A stretch of 64,000 bases of DNA from the NCBI GenBank assembly GCA_000611775.1, contig KK106985.1:973982-1037981 (forward strand). Reading direction: 5' to 3'. Source of the stretch: Umbilicaria muhlenbergii. Its lineage: Eukaryota; Ascomycota; Lecanoromycetes; Umbilicariales; Umbilicariaceae. Under the pieces are notes generated by a model. The model did not search any database and was not told where the DNA came from. It worked only from the letters and a program-made list of their open reading frames with translations. Shown piece by piece: positions 41,962-53,900 of the stretch (the first letter of the stretch is position 1; every line of letters starts with the position of its first letter). Made by a program: the position numbers and the translations under genes.

Positions 41962-43042
41962 AGCAAGGTGCCTGTGAGGTGGACTGAAGCAATAGGGGAC
42001 TGTTCAGTTGAGCGTCAATACTCCAATCCTTGTAGCAAGTTTCGCACTTGACACAGTACTATCTAATCGTGATCATACGTTGGCGTTGTAATGCGTTTCT
42101 GCTCCTCAGTATGTCCTCCCTTCAAACTTACAACGAGAAGTCTCCGCAGCGGTCGTCAGTGCAGCATGCCCTAGTACTCTGGACGTATATACCCTCACGT
42201 CCTTGCGCGTTTCGCTAGAGTCAAGATATCATCCTCTTTCATTGTTCACCAGAGTGAATATGATGTCAAATCACGATGGACCACGAGCAGCAGATGTCTT
42301 CAAAACGTTCTCAGTGAGCTTTGCCAGCACAAGCATGAGGGGAATGTTTGCAGACGAGAGAGCTGGTAATATTCATTGCATTCTTTGGGAAGGAGGTTGA
42401 CTCCACTCTATGGGCTCGGAATTTCACAAGTCTATGGCGGAAAACAAGACCTGGCGATCACTAAAGGAGTTACTAAAGGACTACGTGGTAAAGTTTGAAG
42501 GAGAAGGCCCTGCCGGTTTGATTGCCATTTTGATGAACTCCTTGAATGAGATGGTCAACGGAGGAGTTGGTGGCGTCGAGTCAAGTGTGGGTGAAGTTTA
42601 GAAGGCATCGCTTTCCTTCGCCAGTGGACCTCACATGAGTGCTTGACATGATCTAGCTGGAGGACAAGATTGGAGGTGGCTATTTGGGGACATGTCGAAG
42701 ACTTGTCAATTCCCGATCAGTTACTTGAAGCTTTTCCGAGAACTTGCGCAACGGTTCGAGCGTTCTTCAGAGCTACAACGATGTTCCATTTGTTTTGCTG
42801 GCATACGCAATTCGCTGCACCAGAACCATGAGCTACAGACCCAATCTCAAATGACGTTCTCCTTGACTTTCTACATGCAGTACTGCAGTGCGCTCGAGAA
42901 CATACCCCTGAATCTCTATGTTCTATTTCCGGAAAGCCTTGTTGTACCTGCTGGCGTCCTCCCCGTATTCACACGTTGTAGTTGAATGGACGCTCTTGCA
43001 ATCGAGAACAGGGCATATGTACACAGCTGATTTGCTATGCTA
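41962..43042. other. Intergenic, 1.1 kb, holds a possible broken gene
   Basis: Between the membrane protein and the 3' end of the complex I gene. Contains the coding-like remnant 42410-42981 listed separately; nothing else seen. Confidence 0.5.
42410..42981 (+). pseudogene. Possible decayed orphan gene
   Basis: A frame from ATG 42410 reads NKTWRSLKELLKDYVVKF and GPAGLIAILMNSLNEMVNGG and closes at 42600. A second frame from about 42676 reads VAIWGHVEDLSIPDQLLEAF, RTCATVRAFFRATTMF, CWHTQFAAPEP, meets one TGA at 42829-42831, and continues in the same frame with TDPISNDVLLDFLHAVLQCA to a stop at 42979-42981. A possible intron (donor GTGGGT at 42591, acceptor GAG near 42675) would join the first two in phase. 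Both look like soluble helical protein. The in-frame stop argues for a dead gene, but an unrecognised intron is possible. Family unknown. Confidence 0.3.
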
Positions 43043-44024
43043 CTACTTCTTCTGCTCCTCTTTCTTCTCTTCCGGCTTGGGCGTAGGGAGCTTGAACTGT
43101 TTGCCGGTGTCAGTTATTTTGGAGACGAGGCTACAGATCAATTGAACGTACCTGATCTGGCTTGCGGTCTTTCCCTGGTCCCACCTGCTCCCATGCCGAG
43201 GTCCCGCCCTCGAAGTTTCTGAACGCCTGCGTCAATTCCAAAGGCTCGACGACTATTCTCTTCTTCTCCTCATCATATCTGATCTCGGTGTATCCCGTCA
43301 AGGGAAAGTCCTTCCTCAAGGGATGGCCATCGAACCCATAATCGGTCATGATCCTCCTCAGATCCGGATGCCCGACGAAGAAAACCCCAAATAAGTCGTA
43401 CACCTCCCTCTCATACCAGTTCGCCCCGTCGTAAAGCCCGGTAATGCTAGGTACCGGCGTAGCTTCATCCGCGTATGTCTTGACCCGGATCCTCGAGTTG
43501 TGCCTGACGCTGAGAAGGTTGTATACGACCTCAAAGCGTTGCTCTTTCGTGGGGTAGTCCACCGCTGTGATATCTGCTACCATGGTATACTCGGCTGCGG
43601 TATGGTACTTGAGGAATGACATGACCGGGATGATACCCGAGGGAGGGACATAGATGGTGAGCTCGTCCTTCCAGACAGAGAATTGTTGGATGTATTTCGG
43701 GAGACAGGAGAGGAGATATTGGCCGTAGGTGTGAAGGCCGGTAGACTTTTCTTGGTACTTGTCGGCAGGGTTGACGACAGGTGCATAGAGCTTCCCTCCA
43801 GCTATAAGCAACATTTAGTGACCTAGCTTTAATGGATATCACGTAGGGTGCATACGAGGTCGCTGTGCGTGTCGCATATTCGGGATCTCTTCTTGTGATG
43901 CTACGTCTTTCGACCGTATAGCGGCGCATGTGAATTGGCGTGTAGCTGAGGACCGCACCGATATACCAACGCCTGAGCGTAAAGCCGCCTTCAGGGGCAC
44001 CATATTGCTTACCCTCATCGCCAT
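43043..44024 (-). CDS. NUO30.4: NADH:ubiquinone oxidoreductase 30-kDa subunit (NDUFS3)
   Basis: Three exons: 44024-43856, 43801-43152 and 43096-43043, 290 aa. It is a core subunit of the peripheral arm of mitochondrial complex I, close to the quinone site, and is imported. The presequence is basic and Ser/Ala-rich ([19 protein letters not shown]). The mature part contains [19 protein letters not shown] (rebuilt over intron 1), [19 protein letters not shown], and the family signature [20 protein letters not shown] followed by [16 protein letters not shown] and [17 protein letters not shown]. The short last exon encodes [17 protein letters not shown]. Three in-frame ATGs lie at 44024, 44018 and 44003; the first was chosen, but a start at 44003 would still leave a full presequence. 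Divergent from NOT4. The gene symbol follows Neurospora usage and is approximate. Confidence 0.93.
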
Positions 44025-44372
44025 TGTTGTACCCTCTGCGTTGCTCCGAGCCTTGGATTGCCCGTCGCTTGGGAGCTTCTCGCGGTGTCGTCAACCAATC
44101 CCACTACCGCCCGTGCAAGAAAGTTATTCCGCGCCACCCGCGCTAATTAGGTAAGGCTGTCGAATTGCTCTCAGGTGTGATCTTCATACTTCACGACACA
44201 TCCCATCTCGACATCCATCACTTCTGTATCTTCTAACGCACAGCGCGGTGTTACCCGGTGTTCCAGTCCTTCTTACCTGACTCCATATGCCGATACAATC
44301 TTTTAATATCATTCCGACTCCCTTTTGCGACCCTACAGTTGTACGCCCTTCGCCGCGTTCAACCCCCTCAAA
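44025..44372. promoter_or_regulatory. Divergent intergenic region complex I subunit/NOT4
   Basis: 348 bp between two outward-facing starts, so a compact bidirectional promoter. No site claimed. Confidence 0.5.
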
Positions 44373-47300
44373 ATGGCGAGTCGCGTCCAGCAAGATACCT
44401 TCATGGACGACTCCGACGATGCATGGTCAGTAGCAGATTCATCGAAGCTTGCCGCGGGAACTTTTGATCTCTATAGCTTGTCGCTGACCGATCATCAAAT
44501 AGCCCGCTATGCGTCGAAGAGTTCGACCTTTCAGACAAGAACTTCAGACCTTGTCCATGCGGCTACCAGGTACTGCTTTCATCCTTTTTGCATCCAGAGC
44601 ATCGCTCCTCCCTTACAGTCAAAGCTACCCCTGGCCAGGAGAGCTATCATACTAAGTATACCTTTCTTTAGGTGTGTCAGTTCTGCTTCAACAATATCAA
44701 GAATAACATGAACGGTCTGTGCCCCGCTTGCCGGAGACCTTACGACGATAAGACCATAGAGTGGAAGATAGTCAGTCCTGAAGAGTAAGTATTAGGCCTT
44801 TATTCGGCTTGGTGGTCGTGCTGACCGAACACAAGATTCAAAGCCGACGTAGCACTGCAAGCACGAAAGAAAGCAGCTGCACGACAAAAAGAGGCGGAGA
44901 AGCGGCAGGTCGAAACTCTTAACAAGAAACACCTGGCTGGCCTTCGCGTGTTGCAAAAGAACCTTGTCTACGTCGTAGGCCTGAATCCGAAGATCCGGGA
45001 GGAGGACTTGCTGCAAACGCTTCGAGGCGAACAATACTTTGGACAGTACGGCAAGATCCTTAAGATTGTGGTCAGCAAAGCCAAGGAAGGGACAAACGGC
45101 AATCAATCAATTGGAGTTTACGTTACTTTCGCCCGAAAACAGGATGCTGCCAGCTGCATCGCTGCTGTAGATGGGTCGCAAAATGGCGATCGCGTTTTGA
45201 GGTAAACCATGACTTGCTTCCTTATTTCGCATATTCAAGCTGACGAGCTCCATAGAGCGCAGTACGGAACTACGAAATACTGCTCTGCGTTTTTGCGTAA
45301 CGAGACCTGCAATAACCGGTACTGTATGTTTCTTCATGAGACTGGGGAGGACAACGATAGTTTCAGCCGTCAAGATCTTTCATCAATCAATGCTGTGTCT
45401 ACTCAGCAGCCTGCGCCCATTGCTTCCTCTTCGGCGAGCCCGAATCGAGCCCCACAACCTCAACCACCGCCACAACAAGCACCGCAAAGCATAGCAGCCG
45501 CCTCGCAACCCATGACACGTCAAATAAGCAAAGATGAACCCATGAGTCGAAGCGACAGCGGCGACGGCTCGGCATTACCGTCCTCCGCGGCCTGGGCAAA
45601 AATCCCGCAAATACAACAAAGCAGGAGATCAAGCCAAGCTGCAAGTGGTTCAACTCCAAGTCCCAGGACAACACAAGCAAAACTATCAACACTGCCAGTT
45701 GAAATTCAAGAGGAACTCCATACCAAAGCACCGGCCACCGAGACTCACACACAACAAGTCTTGGACCCCGACCATCGTAGCCCAGCGCTATCAGTCGCGC
45801 AACCAACAAAGCCAGAACCCCATCCTCAGCAAACACTAATGGAAGAGTGTATCAAGCGGGTTCTGGACCCTAACTTCAAGTTGACCTTCAATCGAGCCTT
45901 TTTCAGCCAAGAAGAGATTCGGGAAATTGACGCATATCCACCACTGTTCGACCCAGATGGCGGACTCGCGCGTTACAAGTGGAAAAAGGAGCAGGAAGAA
46001 GAGCGGCTAAAACGCGAAGACGAAGAGCGCAATATCCTCCGAGCCATCTCCGCCGCCGAGGAGGACGATACTCTCGCGAGTGGAAGTTTACAACTCGGGG
46101 GAGAACCAGAGACCTCCGGCGAGTCGGCCGATGTTGCGTGCCCCAGTACCAATGAGCAACGTCATTTCATCCAACCACCAGCTTATCAATCTTCGTCTGG
46201 TGTCCTACCGTTCGGAGGCCCATTGCCTGTTACGAATACCTTATCAAACCTATCTATCAATCCTCGTAGCCTCACGCCTCAGCAGCAACAACATTTGCTA
46301 CTCCTGAAATCCAACAACCAGCAGAATGTTCCACAGGACAATTTTCAACAAGGGTATCCTAGCGCGTTGAGTGGGCACCAGCATCAGCCATCAAATCCGT
46401 TTCAGACGCAGAACAATCAACTCGGAGTTTTGCAGGGGCATGCTAGACAGGCTTCGCGTTATACGTTCGCGAACGATTCATCCTCTGCTTCTGCCGCAGT
46501 CAAACCAGCGACAAACGCACAGCTGATGGCTCAGCAATCTGCAATGATGCCTCCAGCTCAAGGAAAGTCATTCGCGGCCCAATCCTCTCAGCACCCGAAC
46601 CTACACGGCAACCATTTCTACAGCGGCGTTCAGGGTCCACCCCCAGGCCTCAAATCTACTGGCACACCACCAATCAGTGGAGGTGGCATGTTTGGCCAAG
46701 GCCATGGCTTTGCCAGCGCCATGGGCGGCAGTATTGGGCTTGGTGGTGGTAGTGGCATTGGCAAGAACAGTAACGACGACCTCATGCGCGAGCTCCTTCG
46801 TGGACGAAGCGGCGCTGGCAACAGCGGCCAAGGGCCTGATGCTGGAAAGCGTGAGTTTATGTTTCCTTCTCTTCTTCACTACCCCACGACCTCCACTCCT
46901 GCCTCTGCCCCTGGCCTTCTAAGCTCGCTTTATGGTTCGCAGCTTGCAGCCTACCCAGGCTATCAAGACCACGCTCCTCAAAAGCAGAAGAAGAAGGGGA
47001 AGAAGCACAGACATGCTAACACTTCCTCCTCTGGGGGAGGTGGGATAGTTGATCTTGCGGACCCGAGTATCTTGCAGGCTAGAATGCACCACGGTGGTGC
47101 TGGGCAGGGGCTATTTGGTGCTCAAGGTCAAGGTGGGTACCAACAAAACATGATGTATGGTGGTGGTTACGGCAGCAGATGGTGATTGCAATACTGTCAA
47201 ATGCTTTCGAAACCACCGCGGCTACCTTATTACGATGCGTTTTCTCCTAGACATGTACATTTCACGATCATGATGTCGACTTTCTTTGTCGTTTAGCGAT

Positions 47301-49956
47301 GCATGGGGCAAATGCCAAAAATACTGCGAGTTGGTTTTCATTGGGCGCTGTCGGGAAATTGTGGCGCAAAGGGTGTGTCGCCTTTGCAGGTATCACGGTC
47401 AGGGTGAAGCATTTGTCATGTCACCTCCTTTTTGTCTGTCCCTCACGGTTGCGTACTTGCTGGCTCGTACAGGGCCTTAGTTGGCTACGTCGCACAACCT
47501 GCCTCGTCGTCTCTCGTCATGGCCAGTCTCATGTACGTTAAGTCCCCTTCTCCGGCCTGTATGCTCAGGCAGACATATACCAAAAGATATTTTCTCACAC
47601 ATTATGTGGCGAATTAGTACTATATTCTCAACGTGCCATGACGAGATCGACGATGGCTTGCTTTGTGATATGACACTTGCTATTGTGTATTCTGTATAAG
47701 TGCCTGCAGTATTTCACACGCACGAACCTGTCACAAACTTCGTCTTTGTTACCCTGCGGTTGCGCCGCTGCATACCAATCGTCTCATTGTCGAGCTTCCT
47801 ACTTCTATTTCACACCACTCTATGAGCAAAAAGTCTTTGGCCGCGCTCGCTAACTAGAATTCTCTACAGAAAAGGACAATTCGACCCAACTGAACGAGGC
47901 GATCAGCTCAGTCGACAATCTGGTTAAGGAGGCTGCTTCTAACGCTCCCCAATCTACCGCACTCGAAGGCACACGGCTTGAGGACTATCCTGCAGTCTCT
48001 ATACCTACTCCCCCAGGGCTCTCGCGTGCACAGGATTTCCCACCTTTGGTTGCGCCCCGCCCGGTTGCGCCCCGCCTGGTGGCGGTCACACCGGCCCGAT
48101 TGCCTGGCAAAGCCCAATCTTCCAGTGTCGCGTCCACAACTCTACCACCTGTCGTTCCTGTTCTTCCCAAGACACCATCCAGGGTAGCGACTCCTATCAA
48201 AGAAGTCAAGTCATTTGTGCCAGTCACGATGGACTCCAAGACATCCAAAGCTAGTCCTTCACTACAAGAGGAAACGCCAAAGATCGCAAGTAAGAAGGCA
48301 GTTGTAGATGCTTCTGGCTCACCACAAGGTAAAGGAGTATCGACCTCTGCCTCATTACTAGATTTTTCTTTGGACCAGAGAGCTCCGGACACACGTAACG
48401 GGAAACAGAAGCCTGAGCCAGGAACCTCCAATAAATTAGTCGAGACGCGACAGCATCCTGGTAAACTCGATATTATCGCGGCACAAGACGCATCGAAAAA
48501 GGACATGCAGTCAGTCGGATACCAGACGGACTCGATAAAGCCAGAAACACCAGATAGGACCGACCGCCCATCAGTACTAGGCCATGGTGCGATCTCTCGG
48601 CCCGGTACCCCTAGCACAGCAGTCTCCCGGACGGGGTCGCCCGCTCCACGTACTGTCCAGCCACGTACGATTCGAGTCTTACAGACCCCAAAGCTAGAGA
48701 GTCCTCGCGTTCTCTCTCCCGCTGTTGCAGCAATTGCTTCTTCTCCAACTGCAGATAAGCAGCCGTCGCGTCGCGGTACTCCCGTCAGCGAGATGGTTTC
48801 CGATAACGTTTCTATCACATCGACTTCTATGTCAAGGGCTAACTCACCACCTCCAAACAAGGTAGGAACGGCACCGGTCAGGCAGACCACGAAGAGCCAA
48901 CAGAAGAAGGAGCGGCAAGCAAGGGCAAAGCTGGCCGAAAAGGGCACAAAGAACGAAGAAGCACCCGTGAAAGAAGCCGAAGAGGAGCCAGTGCAAGCAC
49001 CTATTGTGGGACGAAAGAAGAAAACGAAGAAGGCGGCAACTGAAGGGACAGCCACCTCTACTCCTGCGGCTAGCAGACCACCATCTCCTCGAGCAGAGGA
49101 AAAGGCCTCTCAGGACGCAACACCTCCGCCTGCTACCCCAGTTAAGGAAGTCCACAAAGAGGTGAAAGAATCAAAGAAAGGCTCCAAGAAAGAAGCTATG
49201 AAGGCCCAAAAGGAAAAACAGCAGGCGAGGAAGTCCCCGACCCCACCTGCTCCAACCGTCAGCGACCAGCAGGAAAAGAACACCCTCACAGCAGCAGCCA
49301 TAATCGCGGACCTCCAAAAATCCGGCGAGATCCTCCTCTCCGCCCTCGACGTGTTCAAAAACGTCGCGGGCTTCAACCAACGTTTCGACATCACCCAATC
49401 CGACATCGCCGACTCCCACACTCTCCCCTCCCTCACCGACGCCGAGCGCCTCAAGCTCGACCAAGGCGAAGCCATCATCTGCGCTGCCACCGCCTCGGAC
49501 AAACCCATCATCGTCCTCCCCGACAAACAGACCGTCCGCGGCCTCACCACCGAACAAGCACACCGCTACCTCGAACTGCGCAAACAAACCATGGCCAGCA
49601 TGGGCCCGTCCGCATTTGTGGCCTCCCGCCAACCGCCACACGGGCCCTCCCCGCCTCTCCCCGTCGACGCGCTCGCCCTCGCGCAGAAGAGTCTCGAAGA
49701 GGCGTCCACGGAATTGGTGAACCGATTCGCGGGACCGCTCGGCAGCGCGCAGGCCGGCGCCGCGATGTCGTATTGGACGAACGCGGGACTGCCGGGGGTG
49801 GCGGACGCGATGCGAGAGGGACGGGTGGCGAGTATGAGTATGGAGGAGGCGGAGCAGGCGATGTTGGTTGCGAGGAAGGAGACGGAGGCGTTGGAGAAGA
49901 GGTTGAATGGGTTGTTGAAGAGGAATCGGAGGTTGGTCTTTGGGAGTGGGCATTAA
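44373..49956 (+). CDS. NOT4: CCR4-NOT ubiquitin ligase subunit Not4, long form
   Basis: Preferred model has six exons: 44373-44425, 44503-44569, 44672-44784, 44836-45201, 45256-47132 and 47870-49956, 1520 aa. Not4 is the RING E3 of the CCR4-NOT complex in mRNA decay and co-translational quality control. RING (about 18-60): CPLCVEEFDLSDKNF, CPCGYQICQFCFNNI, CPACRRPYD. A charged helix, then an RRM (about 120-200: LVYVVGLNPKI, GVYVTFARKQDAASC), then a CCCH finger (YCSAFLRNETCNNRYCMFLH). The rest is low complexity: Gln/Pro/Ser-rich, GVQGPPPGLKSTGTPP, KKKGKKHRHANTSSSG. The last exon adds PTPPGLSRAQDFPPLVAPRP, APIVGRKKKTKKA and a helical end ETEALEKRLNGLLKRNRR. If the 737-nt last intron (donor GTGGGT, phase 1) is not removed, translation ends at 47185 with YGGGYGSRW, 842 aa. 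Recalled filamentous-fungal Not4 length near 1500 favours the long form; the 3' part could instead be a separate gene. Confidence 0.82.
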
Positions 49957-50993
49957 GCGGGGGTGGGTGGTTCGTTCATGCTGGGAGGAAGGGGGTGACA
50001 TAGGGACGGATGGCTGCGGTCGGAGACGAGGATCTTAGTTTCTACGGACGCGCAGGGTGCTCTTTTCGGTATCATTGGCGCAGGAGGGATTGGCGGCGCG
50101 GTTACACTCTGTGGAGGTTTCTGTACGGCTCTTGTCATCTGGATTCCTGTGTGACTACTTCAAATCCATCCCGTCCATTCGCGGCTTCATGAGAGAATTC
50201 CTTTTTTTTTCTATTCTAGCTTGAAGGTGTACGGTCACTTTTTCTCGTTTCTGATGGATTGTTCTCTGTACGCTCCTCTACTCCCACTCTTGCGCCGAGT
50301 TTAATGTTCCCGCTTCCATAGACAGGTTTATCGTTTGTCGTCCGAAAAGAAGCTCTTGAACTCAGAATATTCATGCGCAGGACAGAGAATGGCTTTCAGT
50401 ACGCAATCGGGGCAGGCTTGGATCGTACGAGTATCGTGACTTTTCCCTCACGTTCGATCCCCATCTCCGGCAGTCAGTGAAGAGGAGGGTCAACAAGGGG
50501 AGGTACGCAGGCAGATTTGCCGGAGCGGACTGTAATGGTAGAGGAAAGTGGGAGAGGAAAGTGCTCTCAGCTGCAACCGTGCAGAAATTTGTCAAGCTCT
50601 CCAATTTTCTTAGACAGCAGGGAAGTTCTCTTCTGTTTGGCGTGTCTGTGAGGTCTTACAGCTGCCAAATCCGAAAGGCTCCAATGCTAGAGATTCAAAG
50701 TGTCCGCCTGGGTAAAACCTGCTGGACTGTTGATGTTGATTATATGATATGATATCTATATTCCCAGCTTGCCGTATATACAATTCTATAAACTCACCCC
50801 TCATTCCCTCTACGCAACCGATACCCTTTGTAGCGCCACCAAATGTGTGGGCTACCTCTCTTTATGCATGACCATGCAAGCAGAGGCCACATCTAACGTC
50901 TTCGCGGACCAGTCATCGGTACCCTTCCCTATCTAAAAAAGGCTGCATTACCACATCCACCCAACCCCCAGCCTTAGGCACCTTAGTCGATGA
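49957..50993. other. Convergent intergenic region, 1.0 kb
   Basis: 3' ends of NOT4 and of the ankyrin/RCC1/BTB gene face each other. No gene or repeat recognised. Confidence 0.5.
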
Positions 50994-53900
50994 CTACCGT
51001 AGTGCCGCACCCGCACCCGCACCCCTCACCTCCCCACTAACCTCCCGCTCACCACCACCCGCACCCGCACCCGCACCTCTCCCCCTCCCCCTCCCCCTCC
51101 CTCTACCAAACCCACCCCTCCCCTTCCCTCTCCCCCCTCTCCCCCCTCTACCCGCCGCAGCAGTCTCCCCCCTCGCCGCCGCCTCCTCCTCCATGACCTT
51201 CCGACTCTCCTGATCCCACCACTGCTGAAACTCCTGTTCCTGCTGAATCTCCTGCAGACTCCGCTTCGCGGCCGCTTCTTTGATGACGTCCTTTTCCGTC
51301 TGTTGCTGGGAGAGGATGTCGGCCATGGAGAGTTGGAGCGAGGGCTCGACGGGGAGGGGTTGGTGCCGGATGGATTGGATGGGGGGAGGGGAGATGGGGG
51401 TTGGAGGCGGGTTGGAGGCCGAGTGGTGAGAGCGGGAAGGCTGGGTTGTGGGACGGGATGCGGGGTTGGGAGATGTGGGATGAGGGCTGGGTTTCGCTAT
51501 AGTAGGAGAGGACATGCTTCGGTGCTGCGGGGACGGCTGGGCGGGTTGGCCTCCGCTGGAGGGTTTGCGGGCAGTTGATGCACTGCCCGGAACGGTTTGC
51601 CTGAGTGTTAGCGGCGGGACAGATGGCAGACGGGTCTCGTTGGTAACCTTGACGGAAGGAGAAGTGTTGCCGTCGGTGCCGAGAACGTCTTTTAGGGAGA
51701 TCTTCGGCCCTGCAGAAGGTGTGCGCCAAGGGGATGCCGGTTTGTCGCCACGAGAAGGTCCATCAACGGGCGAAGAACGAGATTCACTGCCTTGTCGTAA
51801 CTGCTGTTGCTGCTGTTGCCTCTTTCGTTCCCGCTGCGACATCTTGTTACCACCACTAGTAGCTGCTGCTTCGGCGATTTTTGCTTGAGACGAAAGCCCC
51901 GAGGAAATATTAGACTCTCGCTTCGAGGAGGCCTGAGCCATTATGGCTTTCATATCTAATTTTGTAGACGATAAGGCGGTGGAGCCCCACGGTTTCGCAG
52001 CTCCAGATGGACCCATGGTATTGGATGAGCTAGCGCCTGCAGCTTCGAGTAAACTTCGCGCAGGACCGGCAGAGTTGTCAAATACATTCGTTGCTTCTTG
52101 CGGAGTGGCGGGAGCGTTGTCGGGTACTGATGAGAGTGCCTTACCCTTAGAATCGAACCAGATGTTGTCCATAGGTAAGCTCGACGATGGGGTTTCAGTC
52201 TGGTAGACACGGCCGTCCTGGGTTTCTGGTCGAATAGGTGTACCAGCCATATCGCGGGCTTCCTTACTGGACGGCCCAGGCAGGAATCCATCTCCTTCGT
52301 CCATATCAAACATCATATCATTGAAGGAAGCTCTGGCCCTCAAGGACGGGCTCTTCGTTGATGGCATCCTATCCTTGGATGGCCTTCGTCTGGACCTGTC
52401 CATAGGAGGAGACGAAGTCTGATCTTCGGAAAAGCCAGCCCTGGCCTTTAGCGAGCCTGCGAACCGTATCTCGTCTTCATGAAGTCGAGACTGGAGAGCC
52501 ATTGAGTCGATCTTGGCGCGTTTGCCACGATCAATAACGTCTACCAAATCAGGATATTTCTCAAGCAAGTCTGCTTCAGCCCTACCGCTCTTGGCGAATG
52601 GAAGGCAGGCGAGCTGGTTTTGTCGAACTACCTCGTCCAGTTCTGCCATCAGGTCTTCGTCAAGCTCGTTCAGGAGGCTGAAACATTGATTAGTGTCAGT
52701 GGCTATCTACAGGATGATAGACCATACTGATTTTCAAGCATGCCCTCCAAGTTCAAGCATATATATTCCAGAGCTGCGTCCTTGAATAGAGTAACAGAAC
52801 AAGGGGCAACCGCATTGAGCAATGAACAAACGTTGCGAGTGTTTACTAAATCCATGAGCCTTGATGACATCAGGAGCTTCCAGAGGGAACTCACCGAAGC
52901 GTCCGAGGACCTTTTGACATATCTGTGCCAGTCGATCCAGCATCAACTCGTTGGCCACTGACATCACTTCGAGGACGAGGTCGAGAAATTCATCAAGATC
53001 AGTTGTAACGACTTCGTCGAAAAGTTCTTCTCCAATGTCGGCATATATGTATCGCAGTACAAGTTTGAAGACTTCTGGATCCACATGTTTCAGGTCGACC
53101 TTGATATTCTCCTGGACATCTTGCACTAGCTCACGACGCGACTCAAGCCAACGTCCGCCAGCACGGCCGTTGAACAGACCTTCAAAGAAAGGACATCTCT
53201 GACACATCAAAGCACTATGCACCTTCATGCTTGCGTCGTCGAGCTCGACCTCCACATCACCTGTCTGTAGATAGCTCGAGTCGATCACTGCGGCTCCTAG
53301 ATCTTGATGTAGTGTCTTGGATGGCGCTATCATGACTCTCGCAGCTTGTTCCATAGTTGGTAGCTCGAGATGAGCGGCAAGTTTCATCAGCTCGATTCTG
53401 ATCTGCCGATACCTCGCAGCTAACGCAGGGGCATGTCTCGTGTGGTGCCATACGTCGACAATGCAATCCGTATAGATGAAAAACACTAGGTTGAAAATGG
53501 TAATGAAGTCAACACCCAGGAACAAGATAAGAGGCCGGCCCTCTTTATCATATTCGATGGTCATGACGTCCGGTAGGGAGTAGAAGTAGGACTGGCGAAA
53601 CTCGGTCAAGGCTTGCCGTAAAATGCCACTACGTCCAGCGAGCATCAATTCATGGACAGGAAGGACAATCTCGGATACAGAAGACCCTATGCGCACGTCA
53701 TACAAGGGATCTTTTGCAAAGTTTTGTTCTGATAGTAATGTTGCCACATCGCTCTCCAAGTCCGCCGAGGTGAGAACCGCCTTCCTGATAGTGGCTGGAG
53801 CACTGACCGGCCCCGCAGGAGCCCAGAAACGAGGTGCTGGGTTCTCCGTGTCAGAATCATCCTCCTTGGCAAGGAGTCCGTTGAAAGGTAATAGTGGGAA

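Noticed and set aside
42829-42831. Stop-codon read-through at the TGA in the 42.4-kb remnant
   Set aside because: The known strong fungal read-through context is TGA followed by CTA; here TGA is followed by GCT. Gene decay is simpler.
46852-46951. Extra intron in NOT4 (GTGAGT to TTGCAG)
   Set aside because: The signals are good and the phase fits, but the frame is open through it, and the encoded REFMF stretch resembles what I recall from Not4 orthologues. Kept as exon; transcripts could overturn this.
49171-50001. 276-codon minus-strand frame
   Set aside because: Antisense of the last NOT4 exon; composition follows codon bias of the sense strand, and no domain is recognisable.
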